From Turritopsis dohrnii (Eukaryota; Cnidaria; Hydrozoa; Anthoathecata; Oceaniidae), in the NCBI GenBank assembly GCA_027922465.2, contig BQMF02000300.1, positions 310,001-374,000 on the forward strand: a stretch of 64,000 bases of DNA. Reading direction: 5' to 3'. How positions within the stretch are numbered: position 1 is the first letter of the stretch; the number at the start of each line of letters is the position of its first letter. The notes under the pieces were generated by a model. The model saw only the letters and a program-made list of their open reading frames with translations, made no database searches and was not told the DNA's origin. This document shows, in pieces, positions 45,043-57,677 of the stretch. The translations under genes and the position numbers were made by a program.

Positions 45043-47224
45043 TTATTTAATGCCAGTATATTTTGTAAAGTTGATATATTAATACACAGTTTAATTTACT
45101 TCATTCTTTTGTTTAAAGGGGGTATACACGTAAAGATTCTTGAAAAACTTTCTTTTTAGCTTTTGTTTGACGCACTTAAACAAACTCAAACTCACATTCC
45201 CACCTGTTGTAATTTGAATAGAAAAGTTGGCGAAAGAATCAAATTGATTTGATTTTCTACCAATTTTTGGTCATGAATACACCTGAAAACACCTGGTTAA
45301 AACAAAAAACCTTTATGTGTATACCCCTGTTAACGACTTAAATATTGCTTTGATCTTTGCTTTTTACTGAAAAAGGACAGGAAAAGTTGTATTTTCTATG
45401 AACTAAAAGTATCGTTAGTATGTTTTCTTCATTTGATAAAGCTTTTGCTCAAGATGCTCAAGTTTCATAAAGCCAGCAATAGACATAATCATATATTCTT
45501 TTAGTTATTTAGTATTTTATAAAAAAAGAAAATTGTACCATCTTAAGCATTAATGCATCATGCGACTGGGTACGTTATTTGTAAAGCCAAATGAATTTCA
45601 AAACAAATAATGGTTACAGCATTGCAATCACATATAAACAATACAGAACCAATACAACAAGCGTGTTCAAATGGTTGAGCAGGGATCCCTCACACCAATC
45701 ATCTTCAGCGCTTGTGTGGGAATGGGTCCAGAATGCAAAGCATTCTTCACGTGCTCAAACTTGTTGCCAAAAAACAAAGCCAAGCAATGAACAACATTTG
45801 CTAATGGATTCAACACAAAATGTCTTTCGCACTTGCGAAGTCACTTATTCGTTGTATAGGGGGGACAGGGAAGACATGGAGTGAAGATCCACTAGTAAAA
45901 TATCTTCAAAATGAGGCGAGAGATTATGAAACTCTCAAAAAACTTCTTCTTAAAAAAAATTGAGAATTTTTTTATTTATTTCTTTGTATTCAAAAATTTG
46001 ATTCAATGTAAAACAGTAATAAGGATGTGAACTTCATGTCAGTTAAATGTATAATCTGGGATAACAAAAGTAGTTTCACTAATATGATTAAAGATATTAT
46101 AAAAAAAACAAAATTTAAAAACCTTTTATGTTTAAATGAAGAACAAAAGTGGATTTTGAAGCATAGTACTGAATGCAATTAAAGTAGTTCTAATGATTTT
46201 ATTTCAGCCAAAACTTAGTGAAACATCGTCTTCTTTGAAAGCTGATTGTATGTCATTCGCAACTGCCACTGAAGCGCTTGTAAATAATTATGACCTTAGA
46301 AATAATGACTGATCTGGTAAGCGCTTTGCGACCTCCAGCAATATCTTGCCAGATTTCATATATTGAACTAATGTAAGTTTAACAGTTACTATCTGGCAGA
46401 TTATCCAGCACTGCTTTTTAAATACTTATGTTTTCAGTTTGAATCCCTATTAGACAGGCAGCTGATAGCCAAAAAACGTTGGAAATGTCTGGGACAAACC
46501 CGATTTACTGTAAGACCATCATTTTCATCCTTGGAAACAAGAATCCGAAACCCGATTTTCGAAATTTTCTTTAAGGCGGATTTTAGGGTCAATTTTAGGT
46601 TCTGATGACGTCACTCCATAGGACGAAAAAATTTTTACTCAAAATTTAAGATTGTTATATATCAATCGATAGATTTTTTGATACTGATTAAACTTTCATA
46701 AAAAACATTGAAGTCAAAATTTATGTATCAAAAGTTATCAAGCTCCAAAGTTTGAATAATGACGTCATCAAACCATTAGTATAATCGCTTACCGCACAAC
46801 ATATTTGGAAGTTTTCAATGAAAACGCTTACTTAAAACTTACTTAAATCTTCGTGGGAGTAAAATTTCATGGATACTATGTAAGAATGGGCTTTTTATGC
46901 ATTGTTTACGAAGTATTCTAGTGAAAAATCCTTGAAATTGCTAAGTTTTTCCAAATAATAATATATCATTATAGAAAGAATATCTTGAAAATTTCAAAAA
47001 CCAAGAAAACCGTAAACGCAGAAATCATAATTTACAAGCTTTCAAAGTTGCTGGTAAGATATCATTTTTCAGGCAAAAATTGTAAATTGTCAAAATATTT
47101 AAGATTACAACACTGCGCGTAAAGGGTCTGAATACGGCACGAAATTTTTGGATATTTTTCGTGCAGTGCAAGTTGTAGATCTAAAAAAATAAACACATAA
47201 CTGAAAACAATCATGCTTTAGTCA
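45043..47224. other. Intergenic; one unassigned reading frame
   Basis: A plus-strand frame at 45591-45884 (97 codons, begins MNFKTNNGYSIAITYKQY, then RTNTTSVFKWLS) has a coding-like composition but no domain I can assign with confidence. Elsewhere nothing was recognised. Confidence 0.35.
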
Positions 47225-47965
47225 ATCTCGTCATCGCTATCCGTATCTCATTCTCGTATCCGTATTCTCATCGCCAGAGCTTTCGTAATTCGCTTCCTCA
47301 TCGTCATCTTCGTCATCAATTCCGTCCTTTTGGTTTACACAATCTTTGCATGACCAAAGATCAGTGCAAGGTAACCCATGAACAGGCGAGGGTCAGGTAT
47401 TCTTTTTTGCAATTACAAGTTATTGAATGTAAAAATTGCTCAGGGGCTGGAGGTAGTAACATCCATCGAATTTCAAGATTGCCATCCTCATTAAGTAACC
47501 ATCCATAGCCATCTTGGGGATCGGGTACGTCTGGAAAGCTTTCCAACGAGCCTTTCACCACAGCATTAACATACGCAACCCTTTTGCAATGTTATAAAAG
47601 AACATCTCTTGTCGGAGGGAGCTTCTGTGGCTCAGAGGCTTTCTCACTGCTGCAGAATTTATAATATCTGGCCTCGTTAACATCGGAGCACTGTTTGGCA
47701 CCTTATAGATCGCATACAAACTTTTCAATGCTGTTAAAGGACCCCAAATCGAAGATAAAGGATTTACCCACTTTTTTGAATGCATTCAAATACTCATCTT
47801 ACTTGAGCATTGTCTTATACGCCTTAACCTTGCCTAAACCATGAAAGGCACTCGTGTAATCGTTTCCTGTAAAGTCTTGCATAAAGGAAAGGGCCTTGCA
47901 ACAGTCAACTCCACGTTCTCTAGAAATTTTTCTATGTCTAAAACTAGTCGTTTGTTGCCTGCAGC
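47225..47965 (-). pseudogene. CXC-domain mobile-element protein, decayed
   Basis: On the minus strand, in changing frames, the sequence reads NKRLVLDIEKFLENVELTVA (about 47960-47905), TSAFHGLGKVKAYKTMLK, then NEARYYKFCSSEKASEP, LPPTRDVLL, and SLESFPDVPDPQDGYGWLL with IRWMLLPPAPEQFL. It ends in a Cys-rich stretch (CNCKK…CTDLWSCKDCVNQ) followed by an acidic tail. This order matches a protein family abundant in cnidarian genomes that ends in a CXC-like domain, probably mobile-element encoded. At least one in-frame stop and two frameshifts are present. Confidence 0.6.
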
Positions 47966-48965
47966 ATGTTGTTAATTAAGCCATTGAACAGTTTTACCCA
48001 GATGGAAATGAAAAAAGAGATTGGAAACAAAACTACGAGACAAATTGGGTCAAGATCTTGATTACCCTTCAAAATTACATGGAACAAACAGGGTTTTTAC
48101 ACTGATCACAGGTGATGATGATAGGTGCAATGCAAATGTTATTAGTGACATTTCCAGTGATTCTGATGCTGACGATCTAATGGATGGTGCAAGTGATGAC
48201 TTGATAAACTCAACACCAAACATTTGGAAAAAAGGAAAACTGATAATCAACCAGAATTGATCGAATTTTCTGAAACCGTTCTGCAATTTGATAATTTCCA
48301 TAGATTCAAGCCTGAGACATTTCGTGAAGGCGTAGAAATGCATATTGCTTTATTAACTACCATTGAAAAGTATTCATGGCTTTTCCATTAGAATAAAGTC
48401 TATTTCGTTAAGTCAGATCAATTTTCCTATACCTTTTGGTCAAAAGTATAACTCACAGTCAGACTTTTCTGTAGTTCTAACTTCAAACATTCGAATATTC
48501 GAAAAATGTTTATATAACTGAAGATTAAAGTTTATTTATATGTATTTAAATGGCGTCAAAAGGAGGTATTGAAAAATACAAGATTTGAAAACTGATCTAA
48601 TGCTACGAGAACCAACCATGCGTTTGATTTCACCTTTCACAGTTTTAAAGGATATTTCTGATTGACACTATCTATTTCTGACACAGGTTTCACTATGGAA
48701 TACATTGCTCTTGGCATAAGAGAAGCGCGCAGAATAGTCGATGATAGCGAGCACTGTAATGCCACACAAAAGCGTGCACTAAAAGGGAAGCGCGCAGTGT
48801 TTCTTGAAGTGCGCGCAGTTCGATCCTTCTGGGCCATCGTACATTGATGGGAAGAAATACCCCGTGAGGGTGCTTTTCGCATCCCACTCGGCATCTTCCA
48901 AAAATATTTCCCGCCAAGATGATGTTTTCGTATATTTATAATGATATTTTGCTTTTTATTTGATA
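47966..48965. other. Intergenic, nothing recognised
   Basis: Short frames on both strands (for example 48021-48260 plus) overlap each other and show no recognisable domain. Confidence 0.4.
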
Positions 48966-50853
48966 CTAGCCGCCAAGGCGGCGTCGCTCGCCGCCCATGT
49001 TCAGCATGCGTTGACTTCACGAAAAATAAAATTAAGGAATTGGCAACCGAAAGTGTTACCATGTTGTAGAGCTCGAAAACCTGATCAAAAAAATGTATGG
49101 GATCGTTCCGCTACGATCAACCGTTACAGAGATATCATTCTTCAAAGATTTATATGACGTCACAGACCCCTCCCAAAAAAATTAGACCCAAATTTTTCGT
49201 CACCCCATCGCCTGTATCGCGGACCCCAGATAACGTCAGTTAGCCCTAGAGGCAGATTCGAAATCAAATATCAAATATCAGTTTAAACAATGGTTCCGAA
49301 AAAACCAAAATTTCATGATGTGTTATTACGGTAGCAGCGAAAGCGAATACCGTATTAAAACACCCTTGGACTCCTACTACTACTCCTACTACTACTACTC
49401 CGGCCGAAACGGCAGTTTTTAGCCTACGATTTAGAGTATGCGAGTCCCTACTAAAAACTCAATATACATTCTAATGAACGAACGCAGCCTTTTTGAATTT
49501 TCGAAGGTTTTCAATCACATACATTTAAAATACGTTTTCTTTGATATTTTATCACTTAATTGATGAAGGAATTGATATTAATCAAATAGGTCTACATAAA
49601 ACTGGGACTTTTAGTTACTTTTATGGTACTGAATCAATGAACTTTGGCACTTGAAAATAGATATGTTTTTCGTGTCAGTAAAGCACAGATCAGACTTTCT
49701 TATTACTTTCTACGTTTGTTAGCTATCTGTTCTGTCTTTGAACATCAAGGTTTTCAAAAATCGAGTTAAAAAAAGGCAGTTATCTGTTTGAATTCATTTT
49801 CGGTTTCAAAAAATTATAATTCAAAACATACATTTTTTTTCTCGAAGAAACGCGTTTTTTTTTCTACATAAGTTCTTATAAAAAAAACGTACGTTATAAA
49901 CAGCTCATGCATGTATAATTCTTTTGTCTTCTAATAAATTAAATTGCTGGTGTGTTGCGATTAGACCCTATTTACACGAGTTAGTAATTTTAAACATTAT
50001 AATATCGTTTATGCCTGTTTTCCACCAGTAAGATATCTCAAGAAATAACATTTACAGAAGGTTTAAGAACTTTAAGTAAAATCTCAAATTTAAAAGTATT
50101 CTTGTGGCAAGTACTTTTGCTGCTATCGTTTTGCGCCATCTGGCTCTTGTTTGTTTTTTAAAACAATCGTTGATCAGTACAACAATACACTCAAAACGTA
50201 GAGAGAAAAAAACTTTTTATTAGCTTTTGTTTTAAAAAAGTTACGCGCTCTAACATGGGTGCTATCAAACAGGGGGAAAATGGTTTCTCTTCTTAAAAAG
50301 TTCACACGGGAGGAGAGAAAAAAGGCACGTGCTAAATGAATAAAGAGAATAAAAAAACGTTCGATCAGAAGAGCTTTATAAAAAGAAATTAAATTATTAA
50401 AAGAAAAGCAAAAAAACATTTTGTTTCATGATACTCTTTTTTTACCTATCGGTTTTTAAACATTTTGATTGCTCGAAAAAATGTTCACCCGTCCAGGCAG
50501 TAAGGCAAGGATACGTTAGGATACACTGGTAAAGCGCACATGCTGCCACGTTCTGCCACTGCTGCTTTTTGTCCAAAATGTTTAATCAGTTAGTTTCTTT
50601 GTATTTAGTTGATGTATTGTTTTCAAAGCCAAGTCAACGTGGAATATAAAACTAACAATAATAATAAAAACAAAACGTTATTCCTATTAGTTCATCAGCC
50701 AAAAAAAGTCACGTTCGATTGGGGTTGCAATGTATTTGCTTCGAACTCACGTCGCACACAAAAAAAGAAATAATTTCGCTCACAACTCAATCTACCATTT
50801 TGCGTGACAGACAAACAAACAGACAAACAGAGAATCGGCTATTAATATATAGA
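48966..50853 (-). mobile_element. Non-autonomous Helitron, 1888 bp
   Basis: On the minus strand it starts TCTATATATTAATAGCCG (50853) and ends GCCGCCTTGGCGGCTAG (48966); flanks are A and T. Its 5' 750 bp are homologous to the Helitron at 8416-9421; its 3' 280 bp match the family of 53694-54232 and 41037-41738. A (TAC)n microsatellite lies near 49376-49402. No Rep/helicase ORF. The different homologies of its two halves suggest a chimera, or that the shorter copies are deletion derivatives. Confidence 0.85.
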
Positions 50854-51739
50854 TTTTGCTATACAGGGACTGCTATACGGGGTAATACGGGGTAAAAGTT
50901 TTATTTTTTCACACTTTTATTGAAAAAAGAGGCAAATGAATTTAGTCTGACTTTTTAAATATCATTTTATTTCAAACGTTAGTTACATGTAAATCAATTT
51001 TAAAAGAATTGCGTAGAATTAAGTGTATTTTTTTGTTTATTACCCCCATCTTTAAATACTGTAGAAGGAAATGTTTTGAAATTCGAATTCAAAAATAAAA
51101 GCTTCTATGATGTAAAGCTTCTATGATGTAAAGATGGTGAGGAATGACGAGTAAAACTTGACATTGCTTTTTTGTTATATTTTGATCCTTAAAGAAAATT
51201 TGGATAATCGGGTTTTGGTTTTGGTTTATATTAAGTAGATGGCTCATGAATTTTGTATTTTCAAATTGTCCCTAGAGTTTGCATTGTTTCCATTTTTTTT
51301 TTGGCCATCAGCTGCCTGTCTATATGTTATTGTTGGTTTATGTGAACGCTCCAGTATTTTACTCATCATTATGCTGTTCGTGCTCTGTACTTTCTCTTTT
51401 CTCTTTTAAATTTTTCCTTTGACTTATCTTTGTAAGTGTTGTTTGTGACCTTTTTGTAGCACTCTTCCATTCTCTAAACGTTCCGGAGTACCCACATCTC
51501 CAATGTGGTTACAACATTCTTTTATTTCATCCTCTCCATATGATGTTCTGTCTCTGAGGTCACATAGTATCCTTGCAAAAGCTTGTATCGAAGATTTCCC
51601 ACAATCTGTTATGAAATAATAAAGTACCTTAAAGGTACTAATTCTCGCGCATACTAATTTTTCGTGGTCCAAAAATGCACGAAATTTAATACCGAATTTA
51701 TGTGCAGGCAGAGAGTGCGCGAAAAACCACTACCATATT
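50854..51739. other. Intergenic, nothing firmly recognised
   Basis: A minus-strand frame at 51424-51672 (82 codons) has no domain I recognise. The stretch 51640-51740 contains inverted CACGAAAAATT / AAATTTCGTG patches that may be the end of a small element inserted in the LINE fragment. Confidence 0.4.
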
Positions 51740-52386
51740 TTAAAAAAGTGAGCTAACCCTCATAGCACCGGATTTAGCAATGGACTTGTGAAGGTTAAAC
51801 CTAAAAGACGAACATGAGATTACTCTTCAAGCTCACAACCGTTCATAACAAACAGGGTCTCTGAAGCAATTAAAAGACAGAAGCTTATTTTTCAAAGCAT
51901 TGAAGGAAACCAATCATTTCTTTACCCCATTCAACTACTGTCCTAAGATCGACCTCCAACCCAGCAGCCATTTCAAGCTTATCAAACAAGTCCTTAGTCC
52001 TTTCAAGAGACACATAAAGAGTAGTGTCGTCAGCATAAATAGCAAGTTTACTGAGAATACAATTGGGAAGGTGGTTGATGAAAATAAGAAAGAGGGTTGG
52101 ACCAAGAACATAGCCTTGAGGCACCCCTGAATTAATAGAGTAAGAGGAAGACACTTAACACTTCAACTTGTGAAGAAGGCGACGATGCCAAACCTTGCCG
52201 GATTGTCTTGTCTCACCACAGGCATTGAGGGACTGACATACACGTTCAGAGATGACAATCAGAGCCATCAGCAGTAGAATGGTGAGAACCGAAACTGTAA
52301 TGGTGATCAGAGAACAGATTAAGAGATTCCAGATGATGGGTGATGGAAGAGTTGATCAATGATTCAAAGATCTTAATTATAACAGA
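51740..52386 (-). pseudogene. LINE reverse transcriptase, 3' part
   Basis: Minus-strand sequence, in shifting frames, reads IKIFESLINSSITHHLESL next to the junction at 52386, then SINSGVPQGYVLGPTLFLI, LAIYADDTTLYVS, VVEWGKE and RLLGLTFTSPLLNPVL. These are conserved RT blocks of a Jockey/CR1-type LINE. A deletion removes the block around the first catalytic Asp. It continues across the Helitron block into 57068-57400. Confidence 0.7.
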
Positions 52387-53693
52387 CTAGTATCCCATGT
52401 AAAACAATTTTACAGGTTTTAATTCTGAAAATGACGTCTCAAAAAATGGTGACCAAAAATTAAATCACAGAATAACGAACAGAAAGTGCATCAGTGTTGT
52501 AATTACTGTAAACTCTCTCTAATTCCCTAAACCCTAACCTTAAGAAAAAGAAACAGAAGGTGCAGGAACCATAAAATTCGATCCATAAATTTAGAGAGAT
52601 CGAATTTGGAAGTTCTAACTGTATTGCTGAATTCTAAAAGATATACTGAAACATGTACAGGATCGGTAAGCGACAACCAACCGTTATCGAGATATCGTCG
52701 ATCAAACATTTTAGTGACGTAAAAGTTCTGTTGTCACCCCTTCGTCAATTTCATTGACCATAAAAAATGTCAATTATTTTCTTAGAAGTTATAGAGATAT
52801 TTTCCAAATAACTTCCCATCTAATTGAAGAGGTAATGCAATGGTTCCCCTGATTTAATGATTCACTTAAACAGACGCAATCTAGATCAAACATTTTTCCA
52901 GGTATGCAATCAACACTGAAGCGCAGAACAAAAAGTCAAAACCCATCAAAAATAAAAATACGCGCTGTGCAGAAAATGCAATACAGAAAAAAACACTCTT
53001 CACACTTTTAATTAAAAATTTCCAGGTATTCCGGCTAAAGCATTTTTAAGTCAACACTGGAGTTATGAACAGAAAAAGTTTTTATTCAGAAGATCTGAAA
53101 CATCAAAATATTCATAATAAATCTTTCACTATACGATATATGCAGTAGTAAAAATAAATTGAGCATACAGGTAAACAACAAAAAGATTAAAATCGCTGTA
53201 ACTGTTCATGGAATCCATACCCCAATGTAAATAAAAGCCAAGCGCGAAATTCGTAAAAGTGTCAAAATGTGAATTTTAAACAATTGCGATTTTCTTTACG
53301 AACCCAGAGCGTCAAAATTAAAAACCATGATATTCATTTCTTCGATCGCGTATTATTTGAAAAGTAATGACGCAGAAACCCTATTAAACCCTATTACTAT
53401 AAGAAAAACAAAACAAACAAACAAAAAAGTTCTAAAGCGTACTTACCCTAAAAACATTAATATATCTTAATAAACTTTCGTTGTTGTCTATTGTTTCTTG
53501 ATCTCGCGAACAATCAAAACATTTGAAACGATGAAAATGCAATGTAAAGGTATCTTTCCTTATACTAATCGTAGAAAAATATTAACCGTGGTCTGGCACA
53601 CTTTTATGAATAAATGGTCGCAAAAACGACCCGAAGTTCTAGAGAGTGAGCGCGTGAAAAAAAGCGGATGCACACTCGTAATTAGTATATAGA
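52387..53693 (-). mobile_element. Helitron Y, 1307 bp, third in tandem
   Basis: Starts TCTATATACTAATTACG at 53693 directly after the CTAG of Helitron X, and ends with hairpin TGTAAAATTGTTTTACA, spacer and CTAG (52390-52387). The next base is the host T of the LINE target. It shares its 5' 350 bp with the element starting at 44103. No coding capacity. Confidence 0.85.
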
Positions 53694-54232
53694 CTAGTAT
53701 CTCGCGTAAAAGTTTTTTACGGCATTAATTTCGAAAAGGATGTGTCGAAAATAGGTGACGAAAAATTAAATCACAAAATCGTGACTGGAAAGTGTTCCCA
53801 TGTTGTAGAGCTCGAAAAGCTGATCAAAAAAGTGTATGGGATCGTTTCGCTACGATCAACCGTTGCAGAGATATCGTCGATCAAAGATTTTAATGACGTC
53901 ATAGCCGCAGTACCAAATAAAATTTAGGCCCAAATGTTGCGTCACCCCGTCACCCGTATCGCGGACCCTAAAAAACGTCAGTTATCCCTATTGGTTCTCG
54001 AGATATTTCCCCAAAAACGTCGCGTTCGATTGGGGATGCAATGCAATGGTTCCCCCGTGATAAGATAAAAATAACTGACGTCACGCCGCGTGCTATTATA
54101 CTAATCGTCAATTATCAATGGTCTAACGAAAAAATGGCCACGATTAAGAAGATTTTGACCGTAAATTTAGAAAAAACACAACACTCTCTAAAATAAAAGT
54201 GGGATGCACGATTGCGGATTAGTATAATAAGA
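53694..54232 (-). mobile_element. Helitron X, 539 bp, second in tandem
   Basis: Starts TCTTATTATACTAATCCGC at 54232 directly after the CTAG of Helitron Z, and ends with hairpin CGTAAAA…TTTTACG, spacer and CTAG (53697-53694). Nearly all of it is homologous to the 702-bp element at 41037-41738. Confidence 0.85.
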
Positions 54233-57067
54233 CTAGTATCCCGGGTAAAAACTTTTTACCGAACTTAACTTCGAAAACATTAGGTCAAATCCACCATTCC
54301 CGTGTACGTACCCCGTGACGAAAAAATAAATCATAGAATCGCAACTCAAAAACATCCCAGGCGGTGTTGCTCGCCACCCATGTTCAGTATGCGTTGTGTT
54401 GTGAAATTTAACTCGTGTAAAAGTTTCTACAGGCATTAATGTTTTAATTCATTTCTTACATTCAGAAGATTAAAAACAGAAACAAATAGCAACATGGCTC
54501 AGAATAATATATTTATACGCAGAAGAAAAGTAACTTTAATGTAAAAAAAAAATGGCAATATATAACACAGAACTGTTTACCCAGACATACGAAACCAAAC
54601 ATTACAAAATGTTAATTCAAAACAAATTGATACCTTCCAACTTTTTCTTTTGTTCCAAAGTTACTACTGGACTGCAACCATTAATGAATTTTTGAAATGA
54701 TATTTAGTCTGTTCTTCCCAAAACCATCAACGTCATGATTAAAACCATGAGTTTCATTTCTTTATGCTTTTTTTATTATTACCTAAAAGCATAATATTTC
54801 AATTGTAATACCGAAAACCTAATCATGCTATAAGAATATTGAAATAAACAACAACAAAAAAAAGAAAAAAAAAATTAAATTCAAGTACGCATTTATCCTA
54901 AAAACAATAACTAAGAACAAAAATTTACACCCAGAAGTCACAAATAAATAAAATCATAATGCCAAAGTTAATTACCCAGGCATAGTACGTAAACGATTAC
55001 CATAACACAAAATAATGCATTAACATGAAAAAATAAAAAAATAAGAAAAATTCCATGAATTAGAATGTCGCATAAACAAATACAGGTATATACATCCACT
55101 GGGGGAGCATTATCAAAAACAAATTCAAATTATGATGCTGATAATAGTAGGAACGTCAGACAGAGATACATTACACATGAAACAACAGTGAATAATTATT
55201 AGCTGGATGACGAAGAAGAACATGATCAAACTAAATACCCAAGTATTCCCAAACTCATAATATAAAGATGATACCGTCTTCGTGTCTAATTACGGACAGC
55301 CTTTGTAATTACGGACATCAAAATGTAAACAAACATTCTTGTCACGAAAATAGACATGCGTTCTTGCCAAGTTCACCACGTATAACTGAATAAAATGTTT
55401 TATGAAACAGAGCAATCCAATAGAGAGCAATTAGCACTAACACTTGAAGAATAATAGACCGTGAAAATCATAATGGCCTATATTTCAATACTCAGTAAAA
55501 AGTGTCCTCCCCCACTGTGATTGACGTACAAAAACTTTATTTATTTGACTTGTTTTATGATAATTAACTTTCTAAAAGCATGATCTAAAAACATTTTCAT
55601 TCCTCTCAATTCATTTTTAAACATAAATTTTCGACCTGTCGATATTTCATGACGGAGGTGGCCATTATTATTTTTTATCCGTAAATATGGCTACCATAGT
55701 ACACACGGAGCTCATAAAAATACGCGTGATTCTCAAGAGGGCGCAGTCTATTTCAAATCTTTAAAGTTTAGAAAAATAAATTCTAAATGGCATATTGGTA
55801 ATTTTCTCTAGTGTTCAAATAAATTTAATTATCTCTCTCTGAAGTTTGTTTTATTACAGTTTGGTTGACAGTACGTGATGTGCCGTGTTTTTAATTTACA
55901 GACGGTTGGAATTATGTTTTGATCATGTCCGTAATTACCAAGGCTGTCCGTAATTAGACACGAAGACGGTACTTTCCTAAATGACGTTTATTTGTTTTTA
56001 CTTTCTTTCTTGTGAAAAAGGAACAAATCTAAATGAATAAACCATGCAGAAGAAGACACTATAATCACATTTAAAAAGTAAAAATACGCTTAAATGAATA
56101 AAATCTATAAAGATCATGTATGATGTAGCTACAGCCAAAGAGCCTTTCAACAGCAACAGCTTACGCTTGCCTCATGGTCACAACTCTGGAACCATTTTTG
56201 TTTTTGTAAATAACAGAACAATATAATAATACAGAATAATAATAAGTAACATCACCTTTGCTAAGCATGCTGTTGTTAACAATAACAACGATGCTCCACC
56301 ACATCCAAGTTATTCGCCCCGTAAAGTTTTTCTTTCTTTTTCGTCTTTCTGTACTGATATGCTAACGAAGAAAACAATCAGTTTTTCGTATATTTATGTC
56401 CACTTCTTAATTAAATCTCTACGAAGTGGTAGCTCAACGAAAACGATAAAAAAACAAAAACATTTTACCTGAGTAAAGATCTTTCTGCAGGCATCCGTTT
56501 TTAAGTTCTAGAAACAAAAAAGGAAAGGTATTATAATAAGTAAAGTTAGTAAATAAGTAAAAGATTCTTGTACATTCTGCACTGTAAACAATAATGTACT
56601 CTACTTGATAAACCCGAAAAGAAAACGATCCCGAAACTTAAATTTTTTTCAGTTCTTTCGTCGATTTGCTTCCACACTTGTTAGTTCAATCTTCACAATA
56701 CATTTTTTCGCAGAAACTACCTAAAACAATGAAATTTAAATTAAAATATTCGTATACAAAAAGAAACACGTCTTCTTCGCGAAGTTTCTTGCTCACGAAA
56801 TGATCGTTGACAAATTTCGAACGATTAACATTGCATTGCTCGCACTCCTCCAAAGACGTTTTTCGGCTGATTTCCACTGCGCAAGCCAAAAATAACAAAA
56901 CGGAGGAGCATATACTAATCGCGAAAAATCAAAAAAATCACTCTCGCTTTGGCGTGGTTTTACGACGAAAAGGGAAAAAATAAGAAGGTTTTGACCGTGA
57001 AAAAAAAACAAATATATCACTCTCTAAAATAAAAGTGGGATGCACAAAGCGAATTAGTATAATAAGA
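54233..57067 (-). mobile_element. Helitron Z, 2835 bp, first in tandem
   Basis: Starts TCTTATTATACTAATTCGC at 57067 after host A, and ends with hairpin GGTAAAAAGTTTTTACC, spacer and CTAG (54236-54233). Like its relative at 35866-38503 it contains a damaged GC-rich terminator (near 54360-54385) upstream of the functional end. A separate TIR element is nested at 55274-55969. No Rep/helicase ORF; short frames near 56686-57020 are shared with the relative but without recognisable domain. Confidence 0.85.
55274..55969. mobile_element. Tc1/mariner-type MITE nested in Helitron Z
   Basis: 45-bp terminal inverted repeats beginning CCGTCTTCGTGTCTAATTAC, with one mismatch between arms, bound a 696-bp element. 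TA flanks both ends (55272-55273 and 55970-55971), the target duplication of Tc1/mariner elements. TAATTACGGACA is repeated within each arm. No transposase ORF. Confidence 0.85.
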
Positions 57068-57400
57068 TAGAAGACTTATAGGACAATAGCATAAAGGGTC
57101 CGATCTCTCGCCAGAGTTTTTGAAAACAGGCACAACGGAAGCAATCTTCCAACAAGAAGAACTCCAACCTAGCTCTCTCCTATTGGTAAAAATATAGGAT
57201 AAACCATTGGATCCAGATTGGATGAAAGCACTGGTCAATCCTGTCTGTATCGAGGGTAAACAACAGTGTCCCGAGCCAATGGTGGTGCATCATCTTCACC
57301 AACAAAAACAGCTGCTACTTCATCATGATGAGGTAGATTAATCGACAACGGTCCCCACCACTTCTCAAGTGCATTCTTATCTGGAGAAAAATTTAGCTGG
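57068..57400 (-). pseudogene. LINE reverse transcriptase, 5' part
   Basis: Minus-strand sequence encodes WSSSCWKIASVVPVFKNSGE and PISLLS up to the Helitron junction at 57068, the RT region immediately upstream of the block at 52386. Further 5' (57240-57400) reading is less certain (EKWWGPLSINLPHHDE). Joining across the Helitrons restores a continuous frame at the junction, showing that 57068 and 52386 were adjacent. Confidence 0.65.
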
Positions 57401-57539
57401 GTTATCATACCTTTCCTAAAAAAAGGGACCCTATAGGTAAGAAAAAACCAAGTTTCCCTTTATCCTAAAACTGAGTCCTAAAATCAACTTAGCTCATGGG
57501 CTAATACTGAAGGCACATTCAACAGATGAATTTGAGCCT

Positions 57540-57631
57540 TGTAGCACTCCCACTGACATTATTTGTATATATCTTGTTATTTCAGTTCAACATCTACATT
57601 ACATAGTAAATAATAGATGAGTACTTCTTTA
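57540..57631 (+). repeat. 5' LTR, 92 bp
   Basis: Begins TGTAGCACTCCCACTGAC and ends ACTTCTTTA. Preceded by AGCCT. The following sequence (TGTTGAACTTTTTGG) shows no TGG-start primer-binding site at the usual position. Confidence 0.9.
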
Positions 57632-57677
57632 TGTTGAACTTTTTGGACTATTGAACAATTGAGTAACTGTATTGAGT

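Noticed and set aside
45591..45884. 97-codon frame as a gene with a fungal-type DUF
   Set aside because: A vague resemblance of the first 30 residues only; no second motif and no flanking exons recognised.
51424..51672. 82-codon minus-strand frame
   Set aside because: No recognisable motif; lies beside decayed LINE sequence in AT-rich DNA.
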